A stretch of DNA of 64,000 nt from Echinometra lucunter (lineage: Eukaryota > Echinodermata > Echinoidea > Camarodonta > Echinometridae), in NCBI GenBank assembly GCA_029962745.1, contig CM057158.1, positions 13,238,776 through 13,302,775 on the forward strand, given 5' to 3'. Position numbers and translations under genes: made by a program. Positions 49,191 to 61,095 of the stretch are shown one piece after another; the first letter of the stretch is position 1, and each line of letters opens with the position of its first letter. The notes below the pieces were generated by a model. It did no database searches, was not told where the DNA came from, and was given only the letters and a program-made list of their open reading frames with translations.

Positions 49191-52100
49191 TGCCCCCAAA
49201 TCAAACAGCTCAAAATTTAATGATAGGAAAGGGAGAGAGGAGGGTAAAAGGGAAGATCAGAAATTTTCCACTATCTCCCCATTTGGTCGTCTTGCTCCCT
49301 CGCATTTTATTCACTTTGCCCCCATGACGGCCAGTGCCCCTTAAATGACTGGACGCACATTACGCCACAGCAGAAGAGAGATATAGATAACAATATACAA
49401 GAGAAGGAAAAAAAAACAAAGGCAGAGATAAAAGAAGGGGAAAGAAAGGGAGAGAGGGGAGTTGACTGCCCTTGAATCTGTATGGTAATTGTGTTCGCCT
49501 TATATGCTAATGGCAGTGATTATAGGGTCAATGTCCTAGCGAGCTCTGTCAGTCTCGCTTCGCCCCACAGTGAATCGAGTTGGCTGTACTGCTACCTACG
49601 CGTGCCTGTGTTATGCTTCCTTCTCTCCGCTCCTCACAAAAGCCCAACTTCTCTTATGTTACAACTTAAGTCCTAAACGACATCAACCCCCAAGCAATGT
49701 TTGATTTTGCATAGGAACACAGATTGAACCCCGTCGCGAAGGTAGGCTCTGTATTTCACCATTTTTCTCTCACATCAACAATGATCGTGTAATACGATTG
49801 ACGCGTCGACGGGCTCGGGCTATCGGGCTCAAAGAAATAAGAGTGACAAATTTCCGGTATTATCCCGAGCACATTTTCTAAAGACGAAATGAAATACCCC
49901 ATAAATTGTAAAGTCTGACTTTTCGGGTATAGAAATGAGCGCGAGAAGTAAGTTGACCCGCCAAGAAAAAACAGAGAAAGGGGGATTCAGAAAGGGAAAA
50001 GGGAGAAAATAGTTCTCTTAATGTACCTTGGTGGAACGACCGAAATATAGCAATGTCTATCTTTCAACAACTTACCACTAATATTCACACGAGATGGGCT
50101 AATTCAAGTATTATTTGTTAGTACTTCGTTGCTTTGGAACCTTGTTCATTGCTAGAAAATAAATGTTACGGTCTTTTTGGAAAACATCCTTAATAAAAGT
50201 CTTCTAGCTTCTCTTATTCATGGAACCTCTTTCCATACACACTGGAAGTCATTCATAACAAACAGATATTCTAGGTCATCCACGGATAATATCTTTGAAA
50301 ATCAAGATCTGTTAATGACAGTAATGGGAAACTGAACCAAAGTTACGTTTCATCTTTTGGGTCCAGAGCACTTCCTACTGTTAATTTCTACTGTTAAGCT
50401 TTGACATCGATTTTTTATAGCCCTTGAGAATTAACAAAGTGTAATGGGCTGCAACCAGATATTATGTAGGGCCTAGCTCTTTCACACAATGGCTACCGTC
50501 TTTTAAACAGAAATTACGGCATAATTTACCGCTGTAAATTGTACATTTTAGACAAAATTAAACGATTTAGGATTTTTTGTTGTTGCAGTTTTATGTATCA
50601 AAGGTTTAGATTTCTAATTGTATAAAATTTGAGTTAACTTAAAAGAAATCAAAGGAATTTAAAAGAATGATTTTGTTGGCTTATGAACACTGTAGATGGG
50701 CTTTAATCGAAATGGAAATAGGTAGCGCAGAAGGAGATGGACCCCACGGTAAACAGTGTTTCCGAATCCTCTGCTTTGCCAAAGCTTCGTTGGTTGATAC
50801 CTGCACAACACATTAAGGATATCCGTCCATACGACAAACCTGTATGAAGCAGAGAGCTAACTCGCACGAGCGGTCATTGAACCCGTAAGATGAAGACGTC
50901 TTAGTTACGTCTCTCATGTATATGCATTGCCACAGCCACCCTTGTCAACACCAATAGTAGACACAACCAGTTTCAGTTCCAAAGCATTTGAACAAATCAG
51001 AGAAAACGAGCTCATTAAATTAAGAGCATTGTGAGAAGTGTGATTTCATTTTGCCGAAAAAAAAAATCGAACATCTTTCGTTACCAAGACAACGCCTAGA
51101 CATGGTAGAGTAGACAGTGAGAAATGCGAGCAAACATAACATAGAAAAAGATAATTCTAATTGCATTCATTTATCCCATAGATACTTCCTAAATCGAAAC
51201 GATTTAGTAACAGTTATCATGTAATCTTATACTCCCTATTCGTCTAAAGATATTGTTTTCTGTGAGCAATCAATTTCATGAATTAATACGCACTGATCGT
51301 GACGATGATGCAGAACAGTAACCCCCCCCCCCCCTCCCCCCGCTGGTGAGCAGAAGTAGCAGAAGTCCGCTTTTTAAAAAAAAAAATGAATTTTTGAGAT
51401 GACAAATTCCTCCAAGGGCGTATCCGAATGCAAGAGAACAGACATTATCATACTTAAAATTTTAAACCAGACTAACATGACTAAGGTGAAAATTTATTGA
51501 TTTTTACTTTCAGAAATTTAAAAAAAATCCCATACCCCTCCCAGAGGTTGCTCCACTCGGTTGCTTCGCTCCCTCAGAAAGGTCCACTATTTTCAATTTT
51601 GCACCCCCATCCCATCCCATAAAATTATATTTATTGTCCTGTAATGACGTGTGGTAAGGTGACTATTTCCAGTGATCTGTGGAAGCGAATAAAGACGTGG
51701 ATGCCCTAAACAACAAAGGGATATTGTCACCTTTTCTTCTTCTTATTTTTTCCTAATAGCTAGTACTTAGTAATAATTCAACTGGTAATAAATATCAATA
51801 GTGCCCACTTGCATGTGGAAAAATTCTATATCCTGTGGAAATTATCACGAGTTAATTGTCATAATCATGATAGTACTTGTAGGAATGTTGTCTTTAACTA
51901 GCTAAAATTTCACGATGATTTTGGAAAGAAATTGATAAAGGCCATACTTTCAGGATGGTTTCGTTTTATAGGATTCAATATTTGCTTTGTTTAGTATTCA
52001 GTGTTCTTCGAAGGCACTACTTGAAAATATGCTCTGGAAAGCAAATAGTTGCAAAAACAACTGCTCTTCTCACGGTCTTTTCGAGTTGTATACCGTTCGG

Positions 52101-53472
52101 GGTTTGGAAAGAGAATTTCTTATAAAGGTATTATCTGATTAATTCCTGCAATTGGGAGCATTGCTTCTCCAACTATCTCTTAAATTGAGTGAACGGTGTG
52201 AGAGAGAATGCATTTATTAAGCAAATAAATGTTGCTCATAAGTTGCCTGAGAATGATCCCTCAGAATGATGAACTTATCACATGCTAACGACCTTTCTCC
52301 ATCGGTAATTCTGTGCCTGCTAAGCTCTGGTTTTCAATAATGATTTGCCCTCCATGGTGAACTATAGTTATGAGCATATATAGTGCACTTTCGATTTTTA
52401 GTAGCAACCTTTAAAAAAACTTTGCCATAAGTAGTCCGCGAGTAAACCATCGTTTGGTACATTATTGATATATCATAATTCAAAAAAGTACATCCTATGT
52501 AACGACTTCGCTCATGTATCTGTATTATTATAATGTTGGTTATGATGATTGGTCTGCGCACGATACAAGCCTGCGTAGATTGACAGACGCATTTTTATGG
52601 CATTCTGTTGTACTTTTATTGTTACGTTGTAGTACACCAGTTGATATAATTCTCGTGTGTGAAATCAATTAGTCTCTTTATTCTCGTTATTAATTGGTGT
52701 CTTATGAAGTGCAAGAGGTATTTTGCTACAGCTACCACTTGTGACTAATTGAAGTTTACTGGTCCCGCTGCTCTACTGACGATGTCAATCAGAGCTAGAT
52801 GCGGGAAGCACCCTGCTGCGCCCCGAAGATTGTCTCCCAGACTCCGACCCACGTGCCCAACGCCCAAACACCAGCTTTTAAAATCAATACCACGTGTTTA
52901 TACCTCAATTTTTCGCTAATTGCATTTATTACATAGATTAGAGTCATTTCGTCCTCCTACGTTTCTACATCGTGTAGTCATACTTCATTCAAATTTGAAA
53001 AACATGAAAAAGGTAAATTATTTCTGACGGAATAGTCATGTTATATTCACTGCGGTTAAACGTTTACCGACAGTTGTTTCAGATCACGCACTTTTGCCTG
53101 ACTACATGTATTTCGTATTTTCAGTGGCAAGATTAATATGAAAACTTCCTTTCTCTGCCAATTTTGTCACTTGTCCATTTCGGTGTTATTAAGTCACATC
53201 TATTTAAGTTTGGGGCTCTGAAAGTTTATCAGCTTGAGCCCTATAACACGCCATTCGGTATGTATCAATTATAATGGAGTTTAATGATAACAAGCTAATG
53301 CTAAAAATGTTCAAGTAAAGTGCTTTTCGAGAAAAAAGTTAATTTGTTAGTCAGTTTGATTGATGGTGTAGTATCAGAAACGTTATTAGATATTGATTAA
53401 ACTAAACGCTTTTTTTTCTAGATGTGACCTAAGACTTGCTTGACTTATGCCGTCCACGCAGGAGGGGCTCAT
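49191..53472. other. No gene seen
   Basis: AT-rich DNA with a poly-C run near 51320-51340. A GC-richer patch at 52760-52870 stands out but has no recognisable reading frame or RNA fold. Confidence 0.5.
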
Positions 53473-53623
53473 GGGCCCCGTTCCATAAAACTTGTTACAA
53501 TCAGTAACAACTGCCACATTTCTATGACAAATTTGCTCTCAGCCAATCAGATGCAAGGATTTCAGTAGCTTATAACAGATATTGCAACTTGTTATTGATA
53601 ACAAGTTTTATGAAACGGGGCCC
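53473..53623. mobile_element. GGGCCC-ended inverted-repeat MITE, 151 bp
   Basis: Ends GGGCCCCGTTCCATAAAACT and reversed GGGCCCCGTTTCATAAAACT, with TTGTTA continuing both arms. Nearly identical to 61803-61947. Its right end is immediately followed by the minus-strand RT relic. Confidence 0.9.
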
Positions 53624-54550
53624 TGGTGATGGTTTCTGCATGATGATGTCATGCCAGGTACCTCTATCCATGGCTAGCCTCACCTTGTTGTACAGTCCTG
53701 CTGATTATGCAGTCGAGACATCGCTTTGGTGGGTGTCCTCTAGGTCTGTTGTCTGTTTCCCTCCCAAAATATATTTGAGTATCTTGTTGGTTGCATTCTA
53801 TCAACATGACCAAAGTATTTCAAACTTTTGAGAGCTATGCGGTGAGCTATGTCAACATCTAGATCGCGCGATTGCCTGATTTCGGTGTTTCGTATAACAG
53901 TGTATAATGTTGTCCAGTCTGCTGATTCCCAGAATGTGCCGAAGAAAGGACATTTCAAATACATTGAGCCTATCTTGGTCATCTTTCTTAGCTGTTCCGG
54001 TTTCGGCACATACAAAGGTATTGGCAAGTTCAGGGTTTGATTCAGCTGGATCGTTGTGTTGTTACTGATGTTCTCAGATGTCCAAATGTTGTTTAGTTTA
54101 TGGAATGTTGCGCCCGTTTTTCTTATTCTAGTCTTGATGTCGTTTGAACTGGGTCCATTATCTGCAATTACACTTCCCAGATATTCAAAATTCTCCTTCC
54201 TGTACAAGCTTCTGGTCAATTTAAATGTTGATACTTGGCTTACTTTTAATTCGCTTGAACTTCTGTTCTGGCTATGTGTATCTCTAGGCCGTAGTCCCTG
54301 CATGATTTGTAGATTCTGTCTAGCAGTTAGAGGATTTTGTTTCCATGGCGATGTCATCTGCAAAACGAAGATTCTTTATGCAGGTTCCTTGGATAGTGGC
54401 TCGTCTAGATGTGTCGTCTAAATGTAATGTACTTGAAGGCACCCCATTGCATATGTGCAAACATAGGACATGAAATTGTCTTGATTGCATTTTCCCGATA
54501 GGCCTTCAGAGTAGTATACTCGTTCCAAAGCGACGAAGGTCTGTATAACT
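53624..54550 (-). pseudogene. Decayed non-LTR retrotransposon reverse transcriptase, C-terminal half
   Basis: Read on the minus strand, fragments follow RT order: NLRFADDIAMETKSSN with the FADD box at 54353-54364, then an EYLGSVIADNG segment, then RIRKTGATFHKLNNIW, then a LKYFGHVDRM motif and finally RPRGHPPKRCLDCI near 53720. This set (YLGS, KLxxIW, WFGHVxRM, GRPRKRW) is typical of a widespread LINE group whose proteins end this way. The longest open piece is 207 codons (53740-54363). Frame breaks and stops on both sides mark it as dead. Its lower end abuts an inverted-repeat element at 53473-53623 and its upper end abuts a SINE. Confidence 0.85.
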
Positions 54551-54564
54551 CTTGAAGCATGCGA

Positions 54565-54797
54565 GGATTATATCATTGTTGGTATGTAGGGGAAGGCTCT
54601 TGCCTCCCATACAAGAGGTCCTGGTTTTGATCCTCGCTGTGTGCTTACATCTTTGGATAGTTACATCCTTGGATATGTCCCTCGCTAGGTTTATGACATG
54701 GGTATGGCAATGCCGGGGCTATAATGGCTGGGTCCTCAGGAAGAGCAGTAGTATTGCCGATGTGGGTACTCTGGGTAAATAAAACCCATTTATTATT
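54565..54797 (+). mobile_element. tRNA-derived SINE
   Basis: The 5' part is tRNA-like: an A-box-like TTGGTATGTAGGGG, an anticodon-arm-like CTTGCCTCCCATACAAG, and a B box GGTTTTGATCC at about 54623 (consensus GGTTCGANTCC). A non-tRNA body follows, ending TACTCTGGGTAAATAAAA and a run of ATT repeats, as in sea urchin tRNA-SINEs. The body does not fold as a functional tRNA gene. It lies head to head with the adjacent minus-strand RT relic. Confidence 0.65.
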
Positions 54798-54869
54798 ATG
54801 GTTCATTATTATCATTATTATTATTGTTATCATCATCATCGTCATCATTCTTGTTATCTGTATCAATCA

Positions 54870-56130
54870 CTTGTATTAGCAGCTGTCTCCTGTAATATTT
54901 TTGATTAAGTGTGACTTTATTGGATGATATGAAACTCTTCCGTTTCAGAACGGCCTCGCGTAGATCGAGGCACGCCATATGTTACACTGCAGTATTTTCT
55001 ATGTAGGGACCTTCAACTGTAGACGTAAACTTCTCATGGATTCTGATAGATGGGCGGTATAGATGACTTCAGCGAGGAATATTACAATAGTATCATCACC
55101 ACTTATCCCTAATCACTTGCCGTTTTTAGTAAAATCTTATAGTTACGTGTGCCTTAAATTGGGTGAATAAAACGCGTTGATATTAGAAATTTCTTTCATG
55201 AACCACATGGCCACATTGTGCTGTACAGCATTTTCCTAGTAAGAATCTAAAGCCTAGAAGAAGATCCCTGTTTTTGTAATTATTATTTCATTTTACAAAA
55301 ATACATTACAATGCAGAAGAAGAAAAAACATTGAAACAAATCATTAATTCAGCCATTAGAATGCCAGGAACATACAAATTTAACTAAATTAATGTAGCAT
55401 AAAGCCGTGTGTCCCATTTCCAGTGGTTGATAAAGTAAAATATATTTCATTCAATTGCATCTTTTACTATATCAACACAACAAAATATTAATTGTAACAC
55501 AAAATACAAAGCATGGTAGGCTAAAATTAATTGTTATCATATATCCCATTACATGTCACTTACAACTTGAGAGAGAAAAAGATAAGAGGAAACATAGTAA
55601 AAAAAAAAATAAAGAAAAGGAGGTGGCGGGGGGGGGGGAGTCTGAAATGATAGAATGAAAAAAAAAGAGAAGAAATTTAAGAGAGAAGGCATGTATTCCT
55701 AAATTTACATCACAGCCCATATACCGAAAGCATTCCAAAATTTATGTACTACAATATACCTGCACTTGAAACATAATCACTGTACTTATAACAAACGAAC
55801 AAAAGCGACATAACAAATGAATTCTGAGGGATAGCCACTATCAGCCAGTACAGATGCGGGTGTGATATAACCAGCCAAGATCAAGGGCCCTCCAATTATC
55901 AGGCCTGTCATCTCTCCATCTCAATACCAATTATCTAACGTCTGGAGATCTTGAGGATGGTCATCAGCTCTCCCATTCCTCTTCTCATATCAAAAGAACA
56001 CATTAACATATTGCTTCCTATTAGTCTGAATAACAGGCTTTTGTTTTTGCCATAAGAACACAGTTTACTTTTTTTAAAATCAAGATACATCGGTACCGGA
56101 GTCAGTAATAGCTCAATATAATATTGATAT
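54870..56130. other. No gene seen
   Basis: AT-rich DNA with an AT-rich boundary at about 55275-55330 and a purine/poly-G run at 55590-55640. Confidence 0.5.
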
Positions 56131-56159
56131 TTCTTGTCTTCCCGTATAATAAACTTTGA

Positions 56160-56455
56160 ACTTTCGGTCACATGGCATTCAATCTCTTGGACATTCGGTT
56201 TCATGGACCTTTGGTCTCGTGGACTTGCTAGATATGACAGTATGAGTTTTTGTCTCTTGAATCTTTCGGTCTCATCAGCCTTCTTCCATGCCCACCTTAT
56301 CAATTTTAAACTTTGCTATCCTGGACCTTGTGCTATATGGTTTTAGGAAGTGCAGTCTCGTGGATTTTCGGTCTCGTGAACTTTCTGTCTCGTGGTCGAC
56401 ATGGATGTTCGGTCTTGTAGACCTCCTGCCTCATGAAATTTTAGTCTCATATTTT
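56160..56455. repeat. Degenerate repeat of about 16 bp, GGTCTCGTGGAC type
   Basis: Copies of TTTCGGTCTCGTGGAC and variants recur, interrupted near 56290-56345. The period and the TCGGTCT core recall the arms of the foldback element 2 kb away, though the units are not the same. Confidence 0.6.
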
Positions 56456-57884
56456 TATTCTTGTAAATGAATGGCCCAGTAATCTCCAAGAAATCAATTC
56501 AGCTTGAATTAGTGTGCAAAGCAACGCCTTTATGTACTTCCTAAATCAATAGAAAATATAATGTGTTTTGATAAGCCCGTGTCTTTTCATTGATATATCA
56601 TGCATTACGTGTTTATACGACTTGCTATGAGCTTACTTGCAAGTTTTCCCCTCAAATTCTTGTGGTATCATTAACCATTGACAGTGAATGTCTGGTGGTT
56701 AGACTAGGTGAATCCATAGACCACTGACAATCATCGGAAGATTTCTTGTCAATTCAGAGGAACTCATCGTCACTAAAGTGTCGCTAGAGATTTCTCAATG
56801 CGGTCGTTGCACTGCTTTCCTCTGACCAGTTCCACACGCACCTAGAATCACTACCACCACCACCACACCACCACCTCTTCTTCCAAATAACATGGGTTAC
56901 TAACCGCTCCCACGTTTTACCAAAGCCCCGTCACTGACAGCTTTCACTGTTGCATGCCCGACATCAAGCCGACAACCCCGATTCCTCCTGGTACCCAGTC
57001 CGATTACATCCTGCTTGTATTTTGTTTTATTTGGGTAATATATCATCCCGAATGTTAAAATTTATACGGGCACATAATTCCGTTGTCAACCAGTCAAAAG
57101 GTGGGTCAAAATGCAACTTTGTGATGGATTTTTAAAAAAACATACCTTATTGGAAAGGTACTTTTATATATTGTACTAAGGACGTTGTTTCCAAATTTTA
57201 GAAATGGGCATGAAGTCACCTCTTCAAGCATTTTGAAGCAGGAGGTAGGGGGAATTATGACTTCTAAAACTTGAATCTACTCTGCCCCAACCCATATCTC
57301 CAAACGTTAGGTACTTCTGGCGAAGAGATCGCAGAACGTTCTTTTGAGTTGGGGGGGGGCGGAGGGGATGACACGCAAACAAACGGAGTTCAGGGGCTGT
57401 AGGGCCCCTAACAGAGGTTCAGGTGCCCACAGTCCAACCCCGAAGTTCTTAAGTTTTTACGGTTTTGCAAGACTACGAAATGAGCAATTTACGATGTTAG
57501 ATACTAAGTTTTTTGCAATTTTTATATGTTGGGGGCCAAATTTGTTTTGGGTGTAACCCCTCCTCCCCCCTGTCGCTTCCGCGGCCCCTGTAGATTTAAT
57601 TTTCATCCCTTCAAAAGCTCTCTGATCTTGCTGTGCATGTGCATGTCGAGAAACTAGAATTAGAACAAATAACCATATTTTCATTAATCATATATTTTTC
57701 CTGCGGTTTTTTTCTTCTCGAAAATCATCTGCAATATCATATTTATAAATTTCCTTCGAATTTCCAACAGTAATGCACCAGAAATATGTTTTCATATTTC
57801 TGTTTAATAATTACCCCCTCCCCCACCATAAAAAGGTGACTGAAATCAACTTCTGTCCATTTTGAAATTTGTAAACAACTCTCA
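56456..57884. other. No gene seen
   Basis: Includes a CCACCA run at about 56850-56875 and a poly-G run near 57350. Open frames are short and overlap on both strands. Confidence 0.5.
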
Positions 57885-58205
57885 CTGTTTTATTTTCGCT
57901 TCTTCTATCTTTATCTTTTGTCTTTGTTTATTTTTTCTAAATGTCTTCTTTTCCTTCAGTTCCTTTTCTTTCCCTATGTTTACCCTTTTCTCTTTTCATT
58001 CTCCCTCTCTTTTTCCTTTTATCAATTCATGTATTCTTCTCTTCCTCCTTCTTTTTCGTATAATTTTTCTTTTTCTTTTTGCCTATTTCTTCTTCTTGTC
58101 CTTTGTCTTATTCCTTTTCTTTCTCCTTTTCTTTTTCTTGCTTTTGTTTTTCTCTCTCCCTTTTTGATTTCCTGTTCTACCTTTACTACCCCATATTTTC
58201 TGTAA
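57885..58205. repeat. Pyrimidine-rich tract, left of the foldback element
   Basis: Strong T/C bias on the + strand (CTT, CCTT and TTTC words) without clear period. A tract of the same bias and strand resumes at about 60221-60398 beyond the foldback element, suggesting the element landed inside one longer tract. Confidence 0.7.
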
Positions 58206-58313
58206 GATTTAGAAAGCCTCCCATTATTTTCTTTTGGTCTACTGGGTGTGTATTTAAAAGGTTGAAATCATTTCTCATTTTCCTTTTATAAATAATGCAC
58301 CTATGGTCGTCAG

Positions 58314-58791
58314 GGTAAATTGCCATTTGGTCTATTGCCATTTCGTCCACTCATCACATGGTCTAACTTCATTTGGTCTAATATCATTTCGTCCATCAAC
58401 ATTTCGTCTAACAATCATTCAGTCCAATAATCATTTCGTCCAATAATCATTTCGTCCAGTGATCAGTAGGTCTATAACCATTTCGTCTACAACCAGTTGA
58501 TCTAATAACCATTCAGTCTACACCCATTTCGTCCAATTACCACTTAGTCCAATTATCAGTTCGTCCAATATTCATTTGGTCCAATACCCACTTCGACTAA
58601 TTCCAGTTGGTCTAATATCCTCATGGTCTACTTATCAATTTGTCCAATTACCATTTCGTCTAATCATCATTTCTCCACCAGCCATTTGGTCTAATGATCA
58701 TTTCGTCTAATAACCACTTCGTTTAATAACCATATGGTCCAATTTTCAGTTCGTCTAATAACCATTCGAGCTAATATCCATTTGGTCTAAT
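58314..58791. repeat. Left arm of foldback element, 15-16 bp tandem units
   Basis: About 30 diverged copies, alternating CATTTGGTCTAAT and CATTTCGTCTAAT forms, with a unit mostly 16 bp. No reading frame persists. Divergence among units suggests age, though the motif alternation is well kept. Confidence 0.9.
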
Positions 58792-59123
58792 GCTGCAAAC
58801 AATACATGTGCAATATGTTCTTACTACCAGAAGGGGTCCTGATAATGGTAATGATACTATTAAAGTAATATGAAAAAAATAATAAATGAATGAAATATAA
58901 ATATTATCCATAAATGTATTATTTATAAATTCATTATTTATTATATTAGAAATATTATGAATGAAAGTAGATTAATAAATTAAGTATAAATATTACTACT
59001 TATAAGAATGACGAGGACGATGATAATTATAATAATGATAATAGAATGATCATAAAAAATAATATTAATAATGATAACTACTATTCTGCTACTCCTACTC
59101 CTACTTCTGCCACTGAAACTACT

Positions 59124-59255
59124 ACCATCACCACCACCACCACCACCACCACCACTACTACCACCAATAACACATTCTTAACGATGCTATTTTAATGTTG
59201 CTCTATTCGCTCGCAATTTAATCATCATAGCATTCAGGGCGGGATTTTTCCAGTA

Positions 59256-59293
<38 letters not shown>
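59124..59293. repeat. (CCA)n and (GA)n microsatellites
   Basis: CCA triplets at about 59124-59165 and a GA run at 59259-59293, both inside the middle segment of the foldback element. Confidence 0.95.
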
Positions 59294-59297
<4 letters not shown>

Positions 59298-59774
59298 AAG
59301 AAAAAAGAAGAAGAGGAAGAGGAGTATTATGGGAAAGAGCGGGCAGGGTCATGCAACTACCGGTATTATCATAAATGTATTCGTTCATTTAAAACGTAAA
59401 TAATCTCACCTGTGGGCAGGGGGCACAATGCCTCCCTCACTTTTCCAAGGATGAAAATAGTGTCTCCTACCCTTCTTCTCTTGATAAGTGATCTTTCACT
59501 TCCTATATCGCCCTTTCCCCTTCTAATTCACCTTTCTTATATCAATCCCACAACTACTCCCCTTTTCAACCACAAGTTCAAGTTAGTGATCCTATTTTTG
59601 GTTTCCACATCTGGTGGAAAACACCTCCATAAGGCAACAGTTACAAATAATCCTAATTTAATTGAAAAACAAAGTGGCACAGAGAGATCGAAGGACACAC
59701 AACATGAGAACTGCGATAGCGACGTCGACGGCGGAGGCTAGGTACATGTAGCAGCATACGGACGTAGAGGGCTG

Positions 59775-60195
59775 GTAGATCAAATGATAATTAGACCAAA
59801 TGCCAATTGGACCAAATGGTCATTAGACAAAATGGGTGTAGACGAAGTGACAGTAGACCAACTGCACTTAGACCAACTGAAATATGGACCAAATGATATT
59901 AGAACAAAATGATATTGAACCAAATCGCATGTAGACCAGTTGACTATTGGACGAAATGGTAATTAGACCAACTGATAATGGACGAAGTGGCTATTAGACC
60001 AATTGGCAAAGAAAAACGAGTAGACCAAATGGTGATAGACTAAATGGCTATTGGACCAACTGGTTATTGGACGATATGGTGATTAGACGAGATGGCGATA
60101 AGACCATTGGATTTGGACCAACTGATGGTAGACCGGATGATGTTAGACCATGTGGTAATTGGACCAAATGGCAGTAGATCAAATGGATATAAATC
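59775..60195. repeat. Right arm of foldback element, inverted tandem units
   Basis: About 26 diverged units of the same repeat in the opposite orientation (TTAGACCAAATGGT type), so the transcript or single strand could fold back on the left arm. Confidence 0.9.
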
Positions 60196-60220
60196 GTTGT
60201 CAGAGCGCTTTTAATTTAGT

Positions 60221-60398
60221 ATTCTCTCTTCCTTCTTTAATTTTTTTAAACATTATCCTTGCCTGTTTTCTTCTCACTTTCCTTTCTTCCTCTCCCATTT
60301 TCCTCCATCTTTCTCTTTTTTTTCATCCCTCTTCTCCTTCTTCTAGTTCTTTTCTTCTTCTTCTTTTACTTTTCTGGGTTTTTTTTCTTTCCTATTCG
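60221..60398. repeat. Pyrimidine-rich tract, right of the foldback element
   Basis: Same T/C bias and orientation as 57885-58205. Open frames here are low-complexity Ser/Phe/Leu artefacts and I do not call them genes. Confidence 0.7.
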
Positions 60399-60624
60399 TA
60401 GTAATATTATTTTGTATGTACACTGGATTGCATTGATGTTGATCATTTATCATTTTTATTTTGTGCAAGTATGTTTTATGTTATTTATATACAAATACAA
60501 CTTTTGAGTTGTAATAAAGAACACAGTTAATACCTTTCCAAAAATATATGTTAACAAGAATCATCATAAAATTGCATTTCAAGTACTGGTTGACAACTGA
60601 CTATTTTTTGTCGGTGTTAATACG

Positions 60625-61095
60625 GCCCTTGTTCGGGTTGAGTTCGGCTTTGTTCGGTTTTGTATCGGGCGAGGTGCGACTTTGTTCGGTCTTGTGTCTG
60701 GTAAAAAAAATCTATTCAGTACTCTGTCGGCAAGGATTCGGAGTTAGTTCGGCCGACCACAACCTGACTTAACTTGGTACTGAAACCGACCACTTCTCGA
60801 TTTTTAATTCCGACCCGAGTTCGAACCCAGTCCGAATGCTCCCCGCTCTTCTTGAACTCTCCCCGACTCGTCCCCGACAGGTCCCCGAAAAATAGTCGGG
60901 GTGAGATCTTTCGAACACGCTTGAAAGATCTCACCCCGACAAATTCTGTAGCCCGACACTAAACTAAGTACAGACCGACAATCTCGATATCAGACTGACG
61001 TAAAACTGATAGCAGACCGATCCATTCAGATATCAGACCGAATTACACAGAATTTGTATTTGGAGGTCGGTTTGGGTTCGGTCTGGCGGTGTGAC
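60625..61095. mobile_element. TCGG/CCGA-rich inverted-repeat element
   Basis: A block unlike its AT-rich surroundings. The left half is rich in TTCGGTTTTG/GTTCGGG words, the centre in CCCCGAC words, and the right half in CAGACCGA words, ending in GGTCGGTTTGGGTTCGGTC. At its centre is a perfect hairpin (60895-60940). The layout suggests a non-autonomous foldback element; terminal repeats and target duplication are not clear, and it codes for nothing I recognise. Confidence 0.55.
60895..60940. repeat. Perfect 18-bp hairpin with 10-nt loop
   Basis: GTCGGGGTGAGATCTTTC (60895-60912) is exactly reverse-complemented at 60923-60940, with the loop GAACACGCTT. No T run follows, so it is not a bacterial-type terminator. 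Confidence 0.95.

Larger units (their letters stand above)
58306..60203. mobile_element. TU-like foldback transposon, about 1.9 kb
   Basis: Two long arms of short tandem repeats face each other. The left arm (58314-58791) has about 30 degenerate units of 15-16 bp with the core CATTTSGTCYAATAAC. The right arm (59775-60195) has about 26 units in reverse complement (GTTATTRGACSAAATG). Between them is about 1 kb with microsatellites and no recognisable gene. Outer ends GGTAAATTGCCATTTG and, reversed, GATTTATATCCATTTG match at 11 of 16 positions. Flanking octamers GTCGTCAG (58306-58313) and GTTGTCAG (60196-60203) could be an 8-bp target duplication with one change. Sea urchin TU elements are known for tandem-repeat inverted arms and 8-bp duplications; the assignment is inference from that architecture. 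Confidence 0.7.

Noticed and set aside
54569..54640. Functional tRNA gene
   Set aside because: The B box has a TT in place of TC and the acceptor stem is not paired; the downstream body and AT-rich tail fit a SINE.
60895..60940. Rho-independent terminator
   Set aside because: No T run follows the hairpin and the surroundings are eukaryotic repeat DNA.
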